64,000 bases of DNA from Mycobacterium sp. NS-7484 (GTDB lineage: Bacteria > Actinomycetota > Actinomycetes > Mycobacteriales > Mycobacteriaceae): positions 1-64,000 of the forward strand of contig NZ_MBEJ01000069.1 of NCBI RefSeq assembly GCF_001953975.1, given 5' to 3'. Below, piece by piece: positions 47,447 to 57,289 of this stretch (positions are counted from its first letter, which is position 1; each line of letters starts with the position of its first letter). The notes beneath the pieces were generated by a model. It saw only the letters and a list, made by a program, of their open reading frames with translations. It ran no database searches and was not told where the DNA came from. Position numbers and translations under genes: made by a program.

Positions 47447-48205
47447 TCAACTTCCGGCGATCTCACCCGCGGTCTGCACCACGGCCGCCGCCGGCGCCGG
47501 GGCACCCAGTTGGCGGGCGGCGAAATCCGCCGCTTGGATTGCCATCCCGTTGCTCTTGTACGAGCTGTGTGCTGCGCGGTCCCGGCCGCCCGGGAAGCAG
47601 ATCGGGTCGCCCGTCGCACACAGCTGGATGGTCTTGGCCACATACGGCTGACCGATCGTCAGAGGCGGTGCGCTGCGATCGGCCAGTCCCAGCACCCACT
47701 CGTCGGGGGTCCCGAACAGGGCCACCGCCGCCACATGCGAGGCGACCGAGGCCGGCATGGGTCCACTGATACCGGCCGGCAAGATGAAGCCGTCGGGCAC
47801 GCTGCTGGCCGTCGTGTAGCCGGCGACCGCAGCACCCTGCGAGTAGCCGCCGAGCACGATCTTCGTGGCCGGGCAGTTGGCGGCGATCGACTGGATCCTG
47901 CCGCTGGCGTCGGCGATTCCGTCGGCGGCCTGGCCGAAGTTCAGCGATGCCGGGTAGTTCACCGCATAGACGTCCACACTTTCACCCGGCAGCCTGGCGG
48001 TGAGCGCATCGACGAATGCCTGTCCGGTCGCGCCGATGCCGGGGGCTTCGAACGTGCCTCGGGCGAAGACGACCTCGACGTCGGCGCAGGCGTCGTCCGC
48101 CGCACCGGCCGAGGCGATCATCGGGCCGGTCAACGCGCCAACCACGATTGCGGCCGAGGTCAGCACGGTGAAGATGCCTTTTCGAGCCAGCTGCCTGATG
48201 TTCAT
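47447..48205 (-). CDS. Secreted cutinase-family esterase
   Basis: A 252-residue precursor with a signal peptide (IFTVLTSAAIVVGALTGPMI, cleavage near ASAGA). The catalytic triad of the cutinase alpha/beta hydrolase is visible: Ser in GGYSQGAAV, Asp in CATGDPICF, His in AAHSSY. Four cysteines pair as in the family (DDACADVEV with ANCPA; LCATGDPIC). Mycobacterial cutinase-like proteins hydrolyse lipids at the envelope. ATG 48205 is preferred over an ATG five codons upstream. Confidence 0.88.
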   Translation of the reverse strand: MNIRQLARKGIFTVLTSAAIVVGALTGPMIASAGAADDACADVEVVFARGTFEAPGIGATGQAFVDALTARLPGESVDVYAVNYPASLNFGQAADGIADASGRIQSIAANCPATKIVLGGYSQGAAVAGYTTASSVPDGFILPAGISGPMPASVASHVAAVALFGTPDEWVLGLADRSAPPLTIGQPYVAKTIQLCATGDPICFPGGRDRAAHSSYKSNGMAIQAADFAARQLGAPAPAAAVVQTAGEIAGS

Positions 48206-48443
48206 GTGCGTCCCGCCCATCCGTCCCGTGTGCCATCACCCGCTGTGGAAGTGGCAACTACCTGCTACAAGACCAACGAGCCGGGCCCTGATTCCGGATC
48301 AGTCAAGTGATGTACGCCACCTGAGCACAGTGCGGTTGTGGGAATTGCGCAGCAATGGCTGAGTGATCAACGCTGCCTGCATCGCAGTCTGGTCGGTGAG
48401 CCCGGCGTGACACACCACATCATCGACCCGCTTTAATGGCCCG

Positions 48444-49316
48444 ATGGCCACCTCGCGTGTCCGCACAACCGCCCTGGGGTACGCCCTTGTCGCGCCCAGC
48501 CTGTTCGGCGTCGTCACCTTTTTGCTGTTGCCGATGCTGGTGGTGGTCTGGCTGAGCCTGCACCGCTGGGATCTTCTGGGCCCGATCGAGTATGTGGGCC
48601 TGGACAATTGGACCTCGGTGTTGACCGATTCGTCGTTCGCCATGTCGTTGGCTGTGACGTTGCTGTTCGTCATCCTCGTCGTGCCGGTGCAGACCGTGCT
48701 GGGTCTGATCGCGGCCTCGTTGCTGGCCCGTAACCTGCCCGGCACCGGATTCTTCCGCACCGTGTACGTGCTGCCGTGGATCTGTGCTCCACTGGCCATC
48801 GCGGTGCTGTGGAAATGGATTCTGGCCCCGACCGACGGAGCGCTGAGCACCGTGCTGGGCCGGCCGGTCGAGTGGCTCACCGATCCGGGTCTGGCCCTGC
48901 CGGTGGTGTCGGCGGTCGTGGTGTGGACCAATGTCGGCTACGTGACGTTGTTCTTCCTGGCCGGCATCCTCAACATCCCCGCCGACGTGCACAACGCCGC
49001 CCGGACCGACGGCGCCACCGACTGGCAGCGGTTTCGCCACATCACGTTGCCGATGTTGCGTCCGACCCTGTTCTTCGTGCTGGTCACCGGAATCGTCAGT
49101 GCCGCACAGGTATTCGACACCGTGTACGCGCTGACCGCGGGCGGACCGCAGGGGCGCACCGATCTGGTGGCCCACCGCATCTATGCCGAGGCGTTCGGCG
49201 CGGCGGCGGTGGGGCGCGCCTCGGTGATGGCCATCGTGCTGTTCGTCATCCTCGTGGGCATCACCCTCGTCCAACATGTGTACTTCCGCCGCAGGATCAG
49301 CTATGACCTCACGTAA
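48444..49316 (+). CDS. uspA: Sugar ABC transporter permease UspA (MalF type)
   Basis: A 290-residue permease with six helices and the EAA loop (NAARTDGATDWQRFRHITLP). The order permease-permease-binding protein, without an ATPase gene, matches UspABC (Rv2316-Rv2318) of M. tuberculosis, an importer that recognises amino sugars. The ATPase must be supplied elsewhere. ATG 48444 is chosen. It overlaps uspB by 14 bp. Confidence 0.85.
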   Translation: MATSRVRTTALGYALVAPSLFGVVTFLLLPMLVVVWLSLHRWDLLGPIEYVGLDNWTSVLTDSSFAMSLAVTLLFVILVVPVQTVLGLIAASLLARNLPGTGFFRTVYVLPWICAPLAIAVLWKWILAPTDGALSTVLGRPVEWLTDPGLALPVVSAVVVWTNVGYVTLFFLAGILNIPADVHNAARTDGATDWQRFRHITLPMLRPTLFFVLVTGIVSAAQVFDTVYALTAGGPQGRTDLVAHRIYAEAFGAAAVGRASVMAIVLFVILVGITLVQHVYFRRRISYDLT

Positions 49317-50115
49317 CGCACTGATCTATGCGGGGCTGCTCCTCGGCGCGGTGATCACGCTGCTGCCCTTCGGGCTGGGACTGCTGACCTCGGTCACCTC
49401 GGCCGAGCAGTTCGCCACAGAAGCCCCGCTGTCGCTGCCCGCTCCGCCGACCCTGGCCAACTATGTCGGGCTATCCGATGCGGGTTTCGGTCGCGCCCTG
49501 ATGGTGACGGCATTGATGACCGCAGTGATCTTGTTGGGCCAACTGGTGTGCTCGGTGCTGGCCGCCTATGCCTTTGCCCGGCTGCGTTTCCCGGGACGCG
49601 ACGTGCTGTTCTGGGTCTACATCGCGACGCTGATGGTGCCGGCAACGGTGACCGTGGTGCCGTTGTATCTGATGATGGCGGAGGCCGGGCTGCGCAACAC
49701 TTTCTGGGCGCTGGTGTTGCCCTTCATGTTCGGTTCCCCGTACGCGATCTTCCTGCTGCGCGAGTACTTTCGGTCGATTCCGGGTGACCTGATCAGCGCC
49801 GCCCGCCTCGACGGCGCCAACACTCTCGATGTGATCACCCATGTGGTGGTGCCGGCCAGCCGGCCGATCCTGGTGACGTTGGCGTTGATCACCGTGGTGA
49901 GCCAGTGGAACAACTTCCTGTGGCCGTTGGTGATCACCAGCGGCAGCAAGTGGCAGGTGCTGACGGTGGCGACTGCCGGGCTGCAGACGCAGTACAACGC
50001 ACAGTGGACGTTGGTGATGGCGGCGACGACGGTGGCGATCGTGCCGTTGATCGGGTTGTTCATCGCCTTCTCGCGCAACATCGTCCGGTCGATCGTCGTG
50101 ACGGGGATCAAGTGA
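49303..50115 (+). CDS. uspB: Sugar ABC transporter permease UspB (MalG type)
   Basis: A 270-residue MalG-type permease with six helices, the family segment TLMVPATVTVVPLYLMM and the EAA loop (SAARLDGANTLDVITHVVVP). ATG 49303 lies inside uspA; the stop overlaps the uspC GTG. It completes the translocation pore with UspA. Confidence 0.85.
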   Translation: MTSRNALIYAGLLLGAVITLLPFGLGLLTSVTSAEQFATEAPLSLPAPPTLANYVGLSDAGFGRALMVTALMTAVILLGQLVCSVLAAYAFARLRFPGRDVLFWVYIATLMVPATVTVVPLYLMMAEAGLRNTFWALVLPFMFGSPYAIFLLREYFRSIPGDLISAARLDGANTLDVITHVVVPASRPILVTLALITVVSQWNNFLWPLVITSGSKWQVLTVATAGLQTQYNAQWTLVMAATTVAIVPLIGLFIAFSRNIVRSIVVTGIK

Positions 50116-51437
50116 GGCGCTCCACGTTGCTGGCCGCGGGGCTGGCCCTGACCATGGTGATCCTGTTGGTGGCCGCGGCGCTGTTGGGCCGGACCACCGA
50201 ACCCGCGGGCCGCACGGTGGTGACCGTCCGGCTGTGGGATCCGCAGGTGGCCGCCGCGTACCGGGAGTCCTTCGACGAGTTCAGCCGGGCACATCCCGAC
50301 ATCGAGGTACGGGTCAACACCGTCGCCTACTCGTCATACTTCGACAGCCTTCGCACCGATGTGGCCGGCGGCAGCGCCGACGACATCTTCTGGCTGTCCA
50401 ACGCCTACCTCGCCGGCTACGCCGACAACACCCGGCTGCTGGACATCGGGAACACGTTGGGCGCCAACGCCTCCCGGGCCTGGGAACCCTCGGTGGTCAA
50501 CCAGTTCACCCGGAACGGCACCCTGTGGGCGGTCCCCCAGCTGACCGATGCCGGTATCGCGGTGTACTTCAACGCCGACCTGCTCGACGCCTCCGGAGTG
50601 GACCTGGCCGAGCTCACCACGCTGCGCTGGTCGGACGGCCCCGACGACACACTGCGGTCGGTGGCGGCCCGGCTGACCCTCGATGAGCAGGGCCGCGACG
50701 CCACGGCCGAGGGATTCGATGCCGGCCGGATCCGGCAGTGGGGCTACAACGCGGCCAACGATCTGCAGGGCATCTACCTCAACTACATCGGCTCGGCCGG
50801 TGGAGTTTTCACCATCGGCGACCGCTTCGCATTCGACAATCCGCAAGCGGTCACGGCGTTCCGGTATCTGGTGCGGTTGATCAACGACGATCACGTCGCC
50901 CCGCCGGCCTCGGCCACCAACAACAACGGCGACTTCTCCCGCAACGTCTTCCTGCAGGGCCGCATGGCGCTGTTCCAATCCGGCACCTACAACCTGGCCG
51001 CCGTCGCCAACCAAGCTCGGTTCCGGTGGGGCGTGGTGATGCTGCCCGCCGGCCCCAAAGGGCGCGTCAGCGTCACCAACGGCATTGCCGCAGCGGCAAA
51101 CTCGGCCACCCGCCACCCCGACGCGGTGCGCGAGGTGCTGGCCTGGATGGGCAGCAAACGCGGCAACGAATACCTGGGCGCCGGCGGGGCGGCCATCCCG
51201 GCCGTACTGGCGGCGCAGCCCGTGTACCACGACTACTGGGCGGGGCGTGGGGTTGATGTCAGCCCATTCTTCCGCGTCCTGCGCGGCCCGCGCATCCCGG
51301 CGCCCGGAGCCGCCGGTTTCCCGGCCGGTTACCAGGCGCTGCAGCCGTATTTCGACGAGATGTTCCTGGGTCGCGTCGATGTCGAGAAGACGCTGTCCGA
51401 TGCGCAGTGGGCGGCCAACGCCGCCGCGACCCGCTAG
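50112..51437 (+). CDS. uspC: Sugar-binding protein UspC, membrane anchored
   Basis: A 441-residue family 1 solute-binding protein (WDPQVAAAYRESFDEF; LSNAYLAGYA; WAVPQLTDAGIAVYFNADLL). UspC of M. tuberculosis binds amino sugars. The N-terminus has a hydrophobic anchor (about 5-25) but no lipobox cysteine, so it is held by an uncleaved helix or released. It is not a lipoprotein. GTG 50112 overlaps uspB. Confidence 0.85.
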   Translation: MRRSTLLAAGLALTMVILLVAAALLGRTTEPAGRTVVTVRLWDPQVAAAYRESFDEFSRAHPDIEVRVNTVAYSSYFDSLRTDVAGGSADDIFWLSNAYLAGYADNTRLLDIGNTLGANASRAWEPSVVNQFTRNGTLWAVPQLTDAGIAVYFNADLLDASGVDLAELTTLRWSDGPDDTLRSVAARLTLDEQGRDATAEGFDAGRIRQWGYNAANDLQGIYLNYIGSAGGVFTIGDRFAFDNPQAVTAFRYLVRLINDDHVAPPASATNNNGDFSRNVFLQGRMALFQSGTYNLAAVANQARFRWGVVMLPAGPKGRVSVTNGIAAAANSATRHPDAVREVLAWMGSKRGNEYLGAGGAAIPAVLAAQPVYHDYWAGRGVDVSPFFRVLRGPRIPAPGAAGFPAGYQALQPYFDEMFLGRVDVEKTLSDAQWAANAAATR

Positions 51438-51444
51438 CGCCCGG

Positions 51445-52287
51445 TCATCGACGCGGCAGGCTGGTCGGCAGGATGGTCAGCTCCAAGGCCAGGGCGCTAC
51501 CGCAGACCAACACGAGGACGGCGAAGGTGATCCAGTCCCGCGCACCGGGCCGCGACGGCGCGGCCGAGAACTGGCCGGCCCCACCGCGAGCGGTGATCGC
51601 GTCACCCATCTCGTCGCCGCGGCGAAGCGCCACGGTGACCGCGGCCGCCAACAGGTCGACGAGGTTGGACACCCGCTGCTTGCGTCGTTCCCGAAACGTC
51701 TCGGCCGGTTCGACCGGACGTAGCCGGTGCGCGGCATACAACGTGCGGAACTCGTCGATCAGCATCGGGAAGGCCCGCAACGCCAACGCGATCGTCACCG
51801 CCCAGTCGTGCACCGGAATACGCACCAGCCGCAGCGGGCGGCCCAATGTGGCCACCGCCGGGGCGATCTCGGCGACGTTCGTCGTCCAGGACACCAGCGC
51901 GCCCAGGCCCAGGAGCACGACCGCCAGAGCGGTGATCCGCAGGAAATTGAGCAGACCGCCCAAACCGATCTGCACCGAACCGATGTCGATGAACGGGGAT
52001 CCGCCGGCCAGCGATGCCAGCGCACCACCGATGAACAACAGGATCCACAAGAAGAACGGGATCGACGGCACCACGCCACGCGGAATGTGCGCCAGCCGGG
52101 CCGTCACCAAGACCAGCACCGCGACCGAGGCGATGGGCACCCATCCGGGATAGAACGTCAGCAGAACGCCGATGCCGGCCACCGCCAACAGTTTCGTACC
52201 GGCCCACAACCGGTGGATGACGGTGTCACCGGGGACCGGGCGCAACAGCACCACGGGCTTGCGTTGCCCCCGCGCAGGTGTGGTCAT
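51445..52287 (-). CDS. ECF transporter transmembrane (T) component (Rv2325c-like)
   Basis: A 280-residue CbiQ/EcfT-type protein with five to six helices. The coupling motifs that touch the ATPases are [12 protein letters not shown], with two Ala-Arg-type coupling helices ([15 protein letters not shown]). It overlaps the S-A-A fusion upstream (ATGA), and together they form a complete energy-coupling-factor importer. The vitamin or metal substrate cannot be told from sequence. Confidence 0.82.
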   Translation of the reverse strand: MTTPARGQRKPVVLLRPVPGDTVIHRLWAGTKLLAVAGIGVLLTFYPGWVPIASVAVLVLVTARLAHIPRGVVPSIPFFLWILLFIGGALASLAGGSPFIDIGSVQIGLGGLLNFLRITALAVVLLGLGALVSWTTNVAEIAPAVATLGRPLRLVRIPVHDWAVTIALALRAFPMLIDEFRTLYAAHRLRPVEPAETFRERRKQRVSNLVDLLAAAVTVALRRGDEMGDAITARGGAGQFSAAPSRPGARDWITFAVLVLVCGSALALELTILPTSLPRR

Positions 52288-54326
52288 CGGGCACCTCCGG
52301 CAGCCGTCGGGGCCAGCGCCAGTTCGCCGCGGTGCAGGTGCAGCGTGCGGGGGCACAGGCCTTCCAGGCCGGTGAAGTCGTGCGAGATGACGACGACGGT
52401 CAGCCCGTTGTTGTGCCGCAGGTCTTCCAGCAGCCGCAGCAGCCCCCGCTGGCTGGCGGCGTCGAGCCCGGCGAGTGGCTCGTCGAGGATCAGCGCACGC
52501 GGCGAGCGGGCCAGCAGGCCGGCCAACACCACCCGACGCATCTGACCGCCGGAGAGTTGGTCGATGCGCCGCTCGCCCAGCGCCGCATCCAATCCCACCA
52601 TCTCCAGCGCAGCAGCGACCCGGTCATGCTCCCGCACCGAGAAGCCTGCGGCCGAGGCGATTTCCTTGTCGACGGTACTGCGCATCAATTGCAGCCGAGC
52701 GGCCTGGAAGGACAGCGCCACCGAGCCCACCTGTTGGGCCACCGGCACCCCGTCGAGAAGGCAGGCGCCGTAGGTGGGCACGGTCAGTCCGGCCATGATC
52801 CAGGCCAGGGTCGATTTGCCCGAGCCGTTCAACCCGTGCACCAGGACCCCATCGCCCTCGTTGACCGTGAAGGTGATGTCACGTAAAGCTGTTTTGGCCC
52901 ACGGGGTTCCGCTGGCGTACTCGTGCCCGACACCGGTCAGCTCCAGCACCGGCGCACCGGCATGCGTGGTCGATGCGGCGGCAGTGGGTACCGCCGACGT
53001 GTGCACCATGTCGGTGTTGTCTGCGGTGCCGCCGTTACCGCTGAGCGCCACTGTCCGGTCGGCGGAATCGGCCTCGTCGTTGTAGTGCGTGATGTGCACG
53101 AGCGACATCTGGTGATGGTCGGTCAGCCCGGACAACACGTTCATCAGGGTGTCGCGGCCCTGTTGGTCGACCATGCTGGTGACCTCGTCGGCGATCAGCA
53201 GCGAGGGTTCGCGGGCCAGCGCACCGGCGACGGCCAACCGCTGCAGTTCGCCACCGGACAGTCCCCCGGTGTCGCGCTCGGCCAGGCCGTCGAGCCCGAC
53301 CTCACCCAGCAGTCGCTCCACGTCGACGGCCGTGCCGACGGGAAGGCCCCACACCACGTCGTCGGCCACCCGGGTACCCAGCACCTGGCTTTCCGGATGC
53401 TGCATCACCACCGCGGTGCCGCCCATGCGGCCCAGCCCCACCGCCCCGGCTCGCTCGATGCTGCCCGCGCTGGGTTGGCGCCCGGCCAAAAGCAACATGA
53501 GGGTGGTCTTGCCCGAGCCGTTGGGACCGGTCACCGCGACGTGTTCACCCGGCTGCAGCTCCATCGACACCGGCCCCAGCGCATCGCGCTCGACACCCGG
53601 ATAGCGGAACCGCACGTCGTTCAGCCGGGCCGGAACCGGGGCGACGACGGCGTCGCCCTCGGCGTCGGCGTCGAGCTTGTGGACGTCGGGAACCCCGAGC
53701 AGGCGCGCCAGGATGCGTGACAGCGCCCACCAACCGACCATGCTGACGGAGGTGATGCTGAGGACACCGAGCAGCAGCATCAACAGCGGCCAGTAGTCCA
53801 GCATCGTGGCGAAGGTGGCCCGCAGCGGATCGGCGGCCGCGTCGAGCATCGGGATCTGCTCGAGCACCTTCGCGATTCCCTCGATGCCTGCGGTCAGCGA
53901 ATCGAAGATCAGGTTGCGCAGCCGGGTCAGCACGGTGAGCGCCACGACTGCTGCGGCCCCGAACACCACGCCGGCGACGACGGCGGCGCCGAACGCCGTG
54001 GCGGTGCCGCGGCCCCGGCGCTTGACCACACCGGTCAACCCGCCGATATAGGCGCAGTCGATGACGGTCATCATCCCGCCCATGCCGGCGATGAGGAAGG
54101 CGATGGCACCCGCGGCGACGGTTGCGGCGACCAGCACCCGCAGCCGGTAGCGGTAGGCCAGCAGACCCATCGGCACGGTTCCCAGGACCGAGAGGCCTCC
54201 CGCGAACGGCACCACCACTGCGATGATCGCGGTGGCGGCACACAGCGCCGCCATCACCGCTGCCTGCGCAAGTTCGCCGGGAGTGAGGCCGCGCCGAGGC
54301 GTCGTCGCCGGAGGTTTCGCGGTCAT
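52284..54326 (-). CDS. ECF transporter fused S component and double ATPase (Rv2326c-like)
   Basis: A 680-residue fusion. Residues about 1-225 form a six-helix substrate-binding S-like domain ([20 protein letters not shown]). Two ABC ATPases follow. The first has [17 protein letters not shown] and LLIADEVT; the second has [17 protein letters not shown] and LILDEPLAG. Both are catalytically complete. With the overlapping T gene this is a dedicated ECF transporter in two polypeptides. Substrate unknown; mycobacterial Rv2326c is equally uncharacterised as to ligand. Confidence 0.83.
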   Translation of the reverse strand: MTAKPPATTPRRGLTPGELAQAAVMAALCAATAIIAVVVPFAGGLSVLGTVPMGLLAYRYRLRVLVAATVAAGAIAFLIAGMGGMMTVIDCAYIGGLTGVVKRRGRGTATAFGAAVVAGVVFGAAAVVALTVLTRLRNLIFDSLTAGIEGIAKVLEQIPMLDAAADPLRATFATMLDYWPLLMLLLGVLSITSVSMVGWWALSRILARLLGVPDVHKLDADAEGDAVVAPVPARLNDVRFRYPGVERDALGPVSMELQPGEHVAVTGPNGSGKTTLMLLLAGRQPSAGSIERAGAVGLGRMGGTAVVMQHPESQVLGTRVADDVVWGLPVGTAVDVERLLGEVGLDGLAERDTGGLSGGELQRLAVAGALAREPSLLIADEVTSMVDQQGRDTLMNVLSGLTDHHQMSLVHITHYNDEADSADRTVALSGNGGTADNTDMVHTSAVPTAAASTTHAGAPVLELTGVGHEYASGTPWAKTALRDITFTVNEGDGVLVHGLNGSGKSTLAWIMAGLTVPTYGACLLDGVPVAQQVGSVALSFQAARLQLMRSTVDKEIASAAGFSVREHDRVAAALEMVGLDAALGERRIDQLSGGQMRRVVLAGLLARSPRALILDEPLAGLDAASQRGLLRLLEDLRHNNGLTVVVISHDFTGLEGLCPRTLHLHRGELALAPTAAGGAR

Positions 54327-54401
54327 TGCTCGATTCTGCCAGCCGGAATCGTCCCCGTCGGATGGCCGTCCTGTGAGGCAGAGCACGCGAAAGAACTCGA
54401 C

Positions 54402-54420
54402 TGCATAGTAAATCTATGTA
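54402..54420. promoter_or_regulatory. Inverted repeat, candidate MarR operator
   Basis: CATAG-TAAAT-CTATG (54404-54418) is a perfect 5-bp inverted repeat with T and A matching further out. It sits 12-30 bp before the MarR start and in the region shared with the divergent ECF operon. Its size and spacing fit MarR-family dimer sites. Confidence 0.6.
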
Positions 54421-54431
54421 ATTATGGGCAG

Positions 54432-54905
54432 ATGCCCACCGAGGATGTCATGGTCACCGACGAAACCGAACTCGGCGCCGACCTGCTGTCGGTCGTCGCC
54501 CGGTTGAACCGGCTGGCCACGCAACGCACCCGGCTGCCCCTGCCCTGGGCGCAGGCCCGGCTGCTGTCCACCATCGAAGACCAGGGCGAGGCACGCATCT
54601 CCGATCTCGCCCTGCTCGACCACTGCTCACAACCCACCATGACCACACAGGTGCGCCGGTTGGAAGATGCCGGCCTGGTCACCCGCACCACCGATCCCGG
54701 CGATGCTCGCGCGGTCCTGATCCGCATCACTGAGCAGGGCCGGCGGACCCTCGATCAAGCCAGGGCCGATCGTGCCGCGGTGATCAACCCGAGGCTTGAA
54801 CGGCTGAGCCCGCAGGACCGCCAGACGCTGGCGGCCGCCGTCGACGTGATCCGGCGCATGCTCACCGACGTCAACGAGCATCCGCTCTCCCACGAAACCA
54901 GTTAG
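54432..54905 (+). CDS. MarR-family transcriptional regulator (Rv2327-like)
   Basis: A 157-residue winged-helix regulator. The DNA-binding core is about residues 45-100 (ARISDLALLDHCSQPTMTTQ, then RRLEDAGLV and the wing TTDPGDARAV). It likely represses itself and the MFS gene 14 bp downstream through the operator just upstream. A second ATG at 54450 is possible. Confidence 0.88.
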   Translation: MPTEDVMVTDETELGADLLSVVARLNRLATQRTRLPLPWAQARLLSTIEDQGEARISDLALLDHCSQPTMTTQVRRLEDAGLVTRTTDPGDARAVLIRITEQGRRTLDQARADRAAVINPRLERLSPQDRQTLAAAVDVIRRMLTDVNEHPLSHETS

Positions 54906-54919
54906 GAGTTACCGCCCTG

Positions 54920-56131
54920 ATGTGGCGCCAACCCAAGGCCGTTTGGGCCGTCGCTTTTGCCTCCGTCGTGGCCTTCATGGGCATCGGACTGGTCGATCCC
55001 ATCCTCAAACCGATCGCCGACAACCTCGACGCCTCGCCCTCGCAGGTGTCGTTGTTGTTCACCAGCTACATGGCGGTGATGGGGGTGGCGATGCTGATCA
55101 CCGGTGTGGTGTCCAGCCGCATCGGCCCCAAGCGCACCCTGCTGCTCGGCCTGGTGATCATCATCGCCGGGGCCGGCCTGGCCGGCATGAGCGACACCGT
55201 GATGCAGATCGTGGGCTGGCGCGCACTGTGGGGCCTGGGCAATGCGCTGTTCATCGCGACCGCCCTGGCCACGATCGTCAGCTCCGCGAAAGGGTCTGTG
55301 GCGCAAGCCATCATCCTCTATGAGGCCGCACTGGGCCTGGGCATCGCGATCGGGCCGCTGGTCGGCGGCGTCCTCGGCTCACTCTCCTGGCGCGGCCCGT
55401 TCTTCGGCGTCTCGGCCCTGATGGCCTTCGCGCTCGTGATCACCGCGTTGCTGTTGCCGGCCACCCCGCGTGCCGCGCGCGCCACCACGCTGGCCGATCC
55501 GTTCCGGGCGCTGCGCCATCGCGGGCTGCTCGGTGTCGCGATCACCGCACTGCTCTACAACTTCGGCTTCTTCACCCTGCTGGCCTTCACGCCCTTCCCC
55601 CTGGACATGACCGCCCACCAGATCGGGCTGATCTTCTTCGGCTGGGGCGTGGCCTTGGCCTTCACCTCCGTGGTGGTCGCCCCGCGACTGCAACACCGGT
55701 TCGGCACCGTGCGGGTGCTGATCCTCAACCTGATCGCCTTCACCGCCGTGCTGACGGTGATGGCGGTCTGGACCGATTCCAAGGCCGTACTGGCCTCAGG
55801 CGTGGTGATCGCCGGTTTGTTCATCGGCATCAACAACACGCTGATCACCGAGACCGTCATGAAGGCCGCGCCTGTCGAGCGCGGCGTGGCCTCGGCGGCG
55901 TACAGCTTCCTGCGCTTCGGCGGCGCGGCCGTCGCACCGTGGCTGGCCGGCGTGCTCGGCGAACAGGTCAACGTGCACCTGCCCTACTGGGTGGGCGCGG
56001 CAGCCGTGTTGGCCGGCGCGGGTGTGCTCTTCGCGACCCGACCACACCTGACTGGGATCGATGCCGAGGAGGACGAACTCGACGAGCTGACCGATGAGGC
56101 GGCTGCCGTCACCGTCGGCTCCGACACCTGA
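54920..56131 (+). CDS. MFS drug-efflux-type transporter
   Basis: A 403-residue major facilitator with 12 predicted helices. The motif A loop is SSRIGPKRTLLLG between helices 2 and 3, and motif C-like LYEAALGLGIAIGPLVGG is in helix 5, which marks drug-proton antiporters. It lies 14 bp after marR, so export is probably induced by a MarR ligand. The substrate is unknown. Confidence 0.88.
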   Translation: MWRQPKAVWAVAFASVVAFMGIGLVDPILKPIADNLDASPSQVSLLFTSYMAVMGVAMLITGVVSSRIGPKRTLLLGLVIIIAGAGLAGMSDTVMQIVGWRALWGLGNALFIATALATIVSSAKGSVAQAIILYEAALGLGIAIGPLVGGVLGSLSWRGPFFGVSALMAFALVITALLLPATPRAARATTLADPFRALRHRGLLGVAITALLYNFGFFTLLAFTPFPLDMTAHQIGLIFFGWGVALAFTSVVVAPRLQHRFGTVRVLILNLIAFTAVLTVMAVWTDSKAVLASGVVIAGLFIGINNTLITETVMKAAPVERGVASAAYSFLRFGGAAVAPWLAGVLGEQVNVHLPYWVGAAAVLAGAGVLFATRPHLTGIDAEEDELDELTDEAAAVTVGSDT

Positions 56132-56157
56132 CGACTGTTGCGCGCCGGCCGACTCGC

Positions 56158-56214
56158 CGAGATCGACGTGAGGGTCGTGCTTGTGTCGATTTCACGACCC
56201 TGGCGTCGATCTCG
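56158..56214. terminator. Long nested inverted repeat between convergent genes
   Basis: Perfect 11-bp outer arms (CGAGATCGACG at 56158-56168 and its complement at 56204-56214) enclose inner 8-bp arms (GGGTCGTG at 56172-56179, complement at 56193-56200). It lies between the convergent MFS and phytase-like genes and could stop transcription from both sides. Confidence 0.65.
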
Positions 56215-56227
56215 ATGCGCCACAGGC

Positions 56228-57289
56228 CTACATCGCGAACAGTAGGAACTGCGTGACCTGGGTCGGTGAAAAATTGTCGTCACTCACCGCGATCACCGAT
56301 TGCCGGCCGTCGGGCAGCTTGGGCCCCAAGGTGATTCCCTCGATGTTGTCCAGCGGCGCCAGTCCCGCAGTGTCGGTCAGATCTACCAACAGCGTCTTTC
56401 TCATCTCGGACGAACCGTCGTCCAGGCGCGCGGAAAAGATCCGAACCGCCACATGGGTGCCGAAGCCGCGCTCGATCACCAGAAAGCTGCCGTCGTCGAG
56501 CGCCAATAGATCAGACAGACCGTTGTCGCCGCCCGGCCCGGCGCTGACCGGGTCCAGCGGATAGGTGTACTGGCCGTCCACCGCCCCGGTGTCCGGGTCC
56601 AAGCGGACGACGCGGGTCCGTGCACCGTGGTGTTCATCCGGTGGTGGCCCGTCGTCGTAGCCGGGACCCTCCATCGCGGCCCACAGGTACCGCCCGTCCG
56701 GACTCAGTGACAGGCCTTCCAGTGCGCTGTTGCGACGCGGGCCGTGCTCGCCGGCCGACATCCGCATGGCGTCGGGCAGGGCGAACTCACCGAGGAAGCT
56801 GCCGTCGAGCCCGGCAGTCCGCACCCACGGGTCCAGCAGACTCGGTGGCCCCGGCCCATCCACCCGCCGCTCCCCCTCACTGGTCCAGTACAGCCGCTGC
56901 CGGCCTGGATCGAACGCGATGGCCTCGGGATCCGGCGGAACCACCGGCGGGACGACGTCACGGCGCAAGGGGCGAAAGGGTTGTGCGTCACGGTCCAGCC
57001 AGGGGTGCGTCCCGATGAATTGGACGTCATCGATACCGTTGTCCGACAACGTGATCCGGGCGGTGTAGAAGCGTGCCGGATTGTGGGCCGAGCGGTCGTC
57101 GCTGACGATGTAGTAGAGGTCGGCGGCCGGGTCGTAGCTGATTCCGGACAGGCCCCCGATCACCGTGCCGTCCAGCGTCGCGCCGGGGGCGACCTGGTGT
57201 TGACCGAGAAATTCGAATTCCGCCGAGGCGCGGGCCGGCGCGCACCCGGCCAACACCAGTAGACCGGCCGCCAATATTCGGATCAGCAT
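56228..57289 (-). CDS. Lipoprotein with phytase-like esterase domain
   Basis: A 353-residue precursor with a lipobox (LVLAGCAPA, cysteine near 16) and a beta-propeller of the esterase-like activity of phytase family. Segments include GGLSGISYDPAADLYYIVSD, SALEGLSLSPDGRYLWAAME, and DNIEGITLGPKL. ATG 57289 overlaps the last base of the VIT1-like gene stop. The substrate is unknown. Confidence 0.8.
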   Translation of the reverse strand: MLIRILAAGLLVLAGCAPARASAEFEFLGQHQVAPGATLDGTVIGGLSGISYDPAADLYYIVSDDRSAHNPARFYTARITLSDNGIDDVQFIGTHPWLDRDAQPFRPLRRDVVPPVVPPDPEAIAFDPGRQRLYWTSEGERRVDGPGPPSLLDPWVRTAGLDGSFLGEFALPDAMRMSAGEHGPRRNSALEGLSLSPDGRYLWAAMEGPGYDDGPPPDEHHGARTRVVRLDPDTGAVDGQYTYPLDPVSAGPGGDNGLSDLLALDDGSFLVIERGFGTHVAVRIFSARLDDGSSEMRKTLLVDLTDTAGLAPLDNIEGITLGPKLPDGRQSVIAVSDDNFSPTQVTQFLLFAM

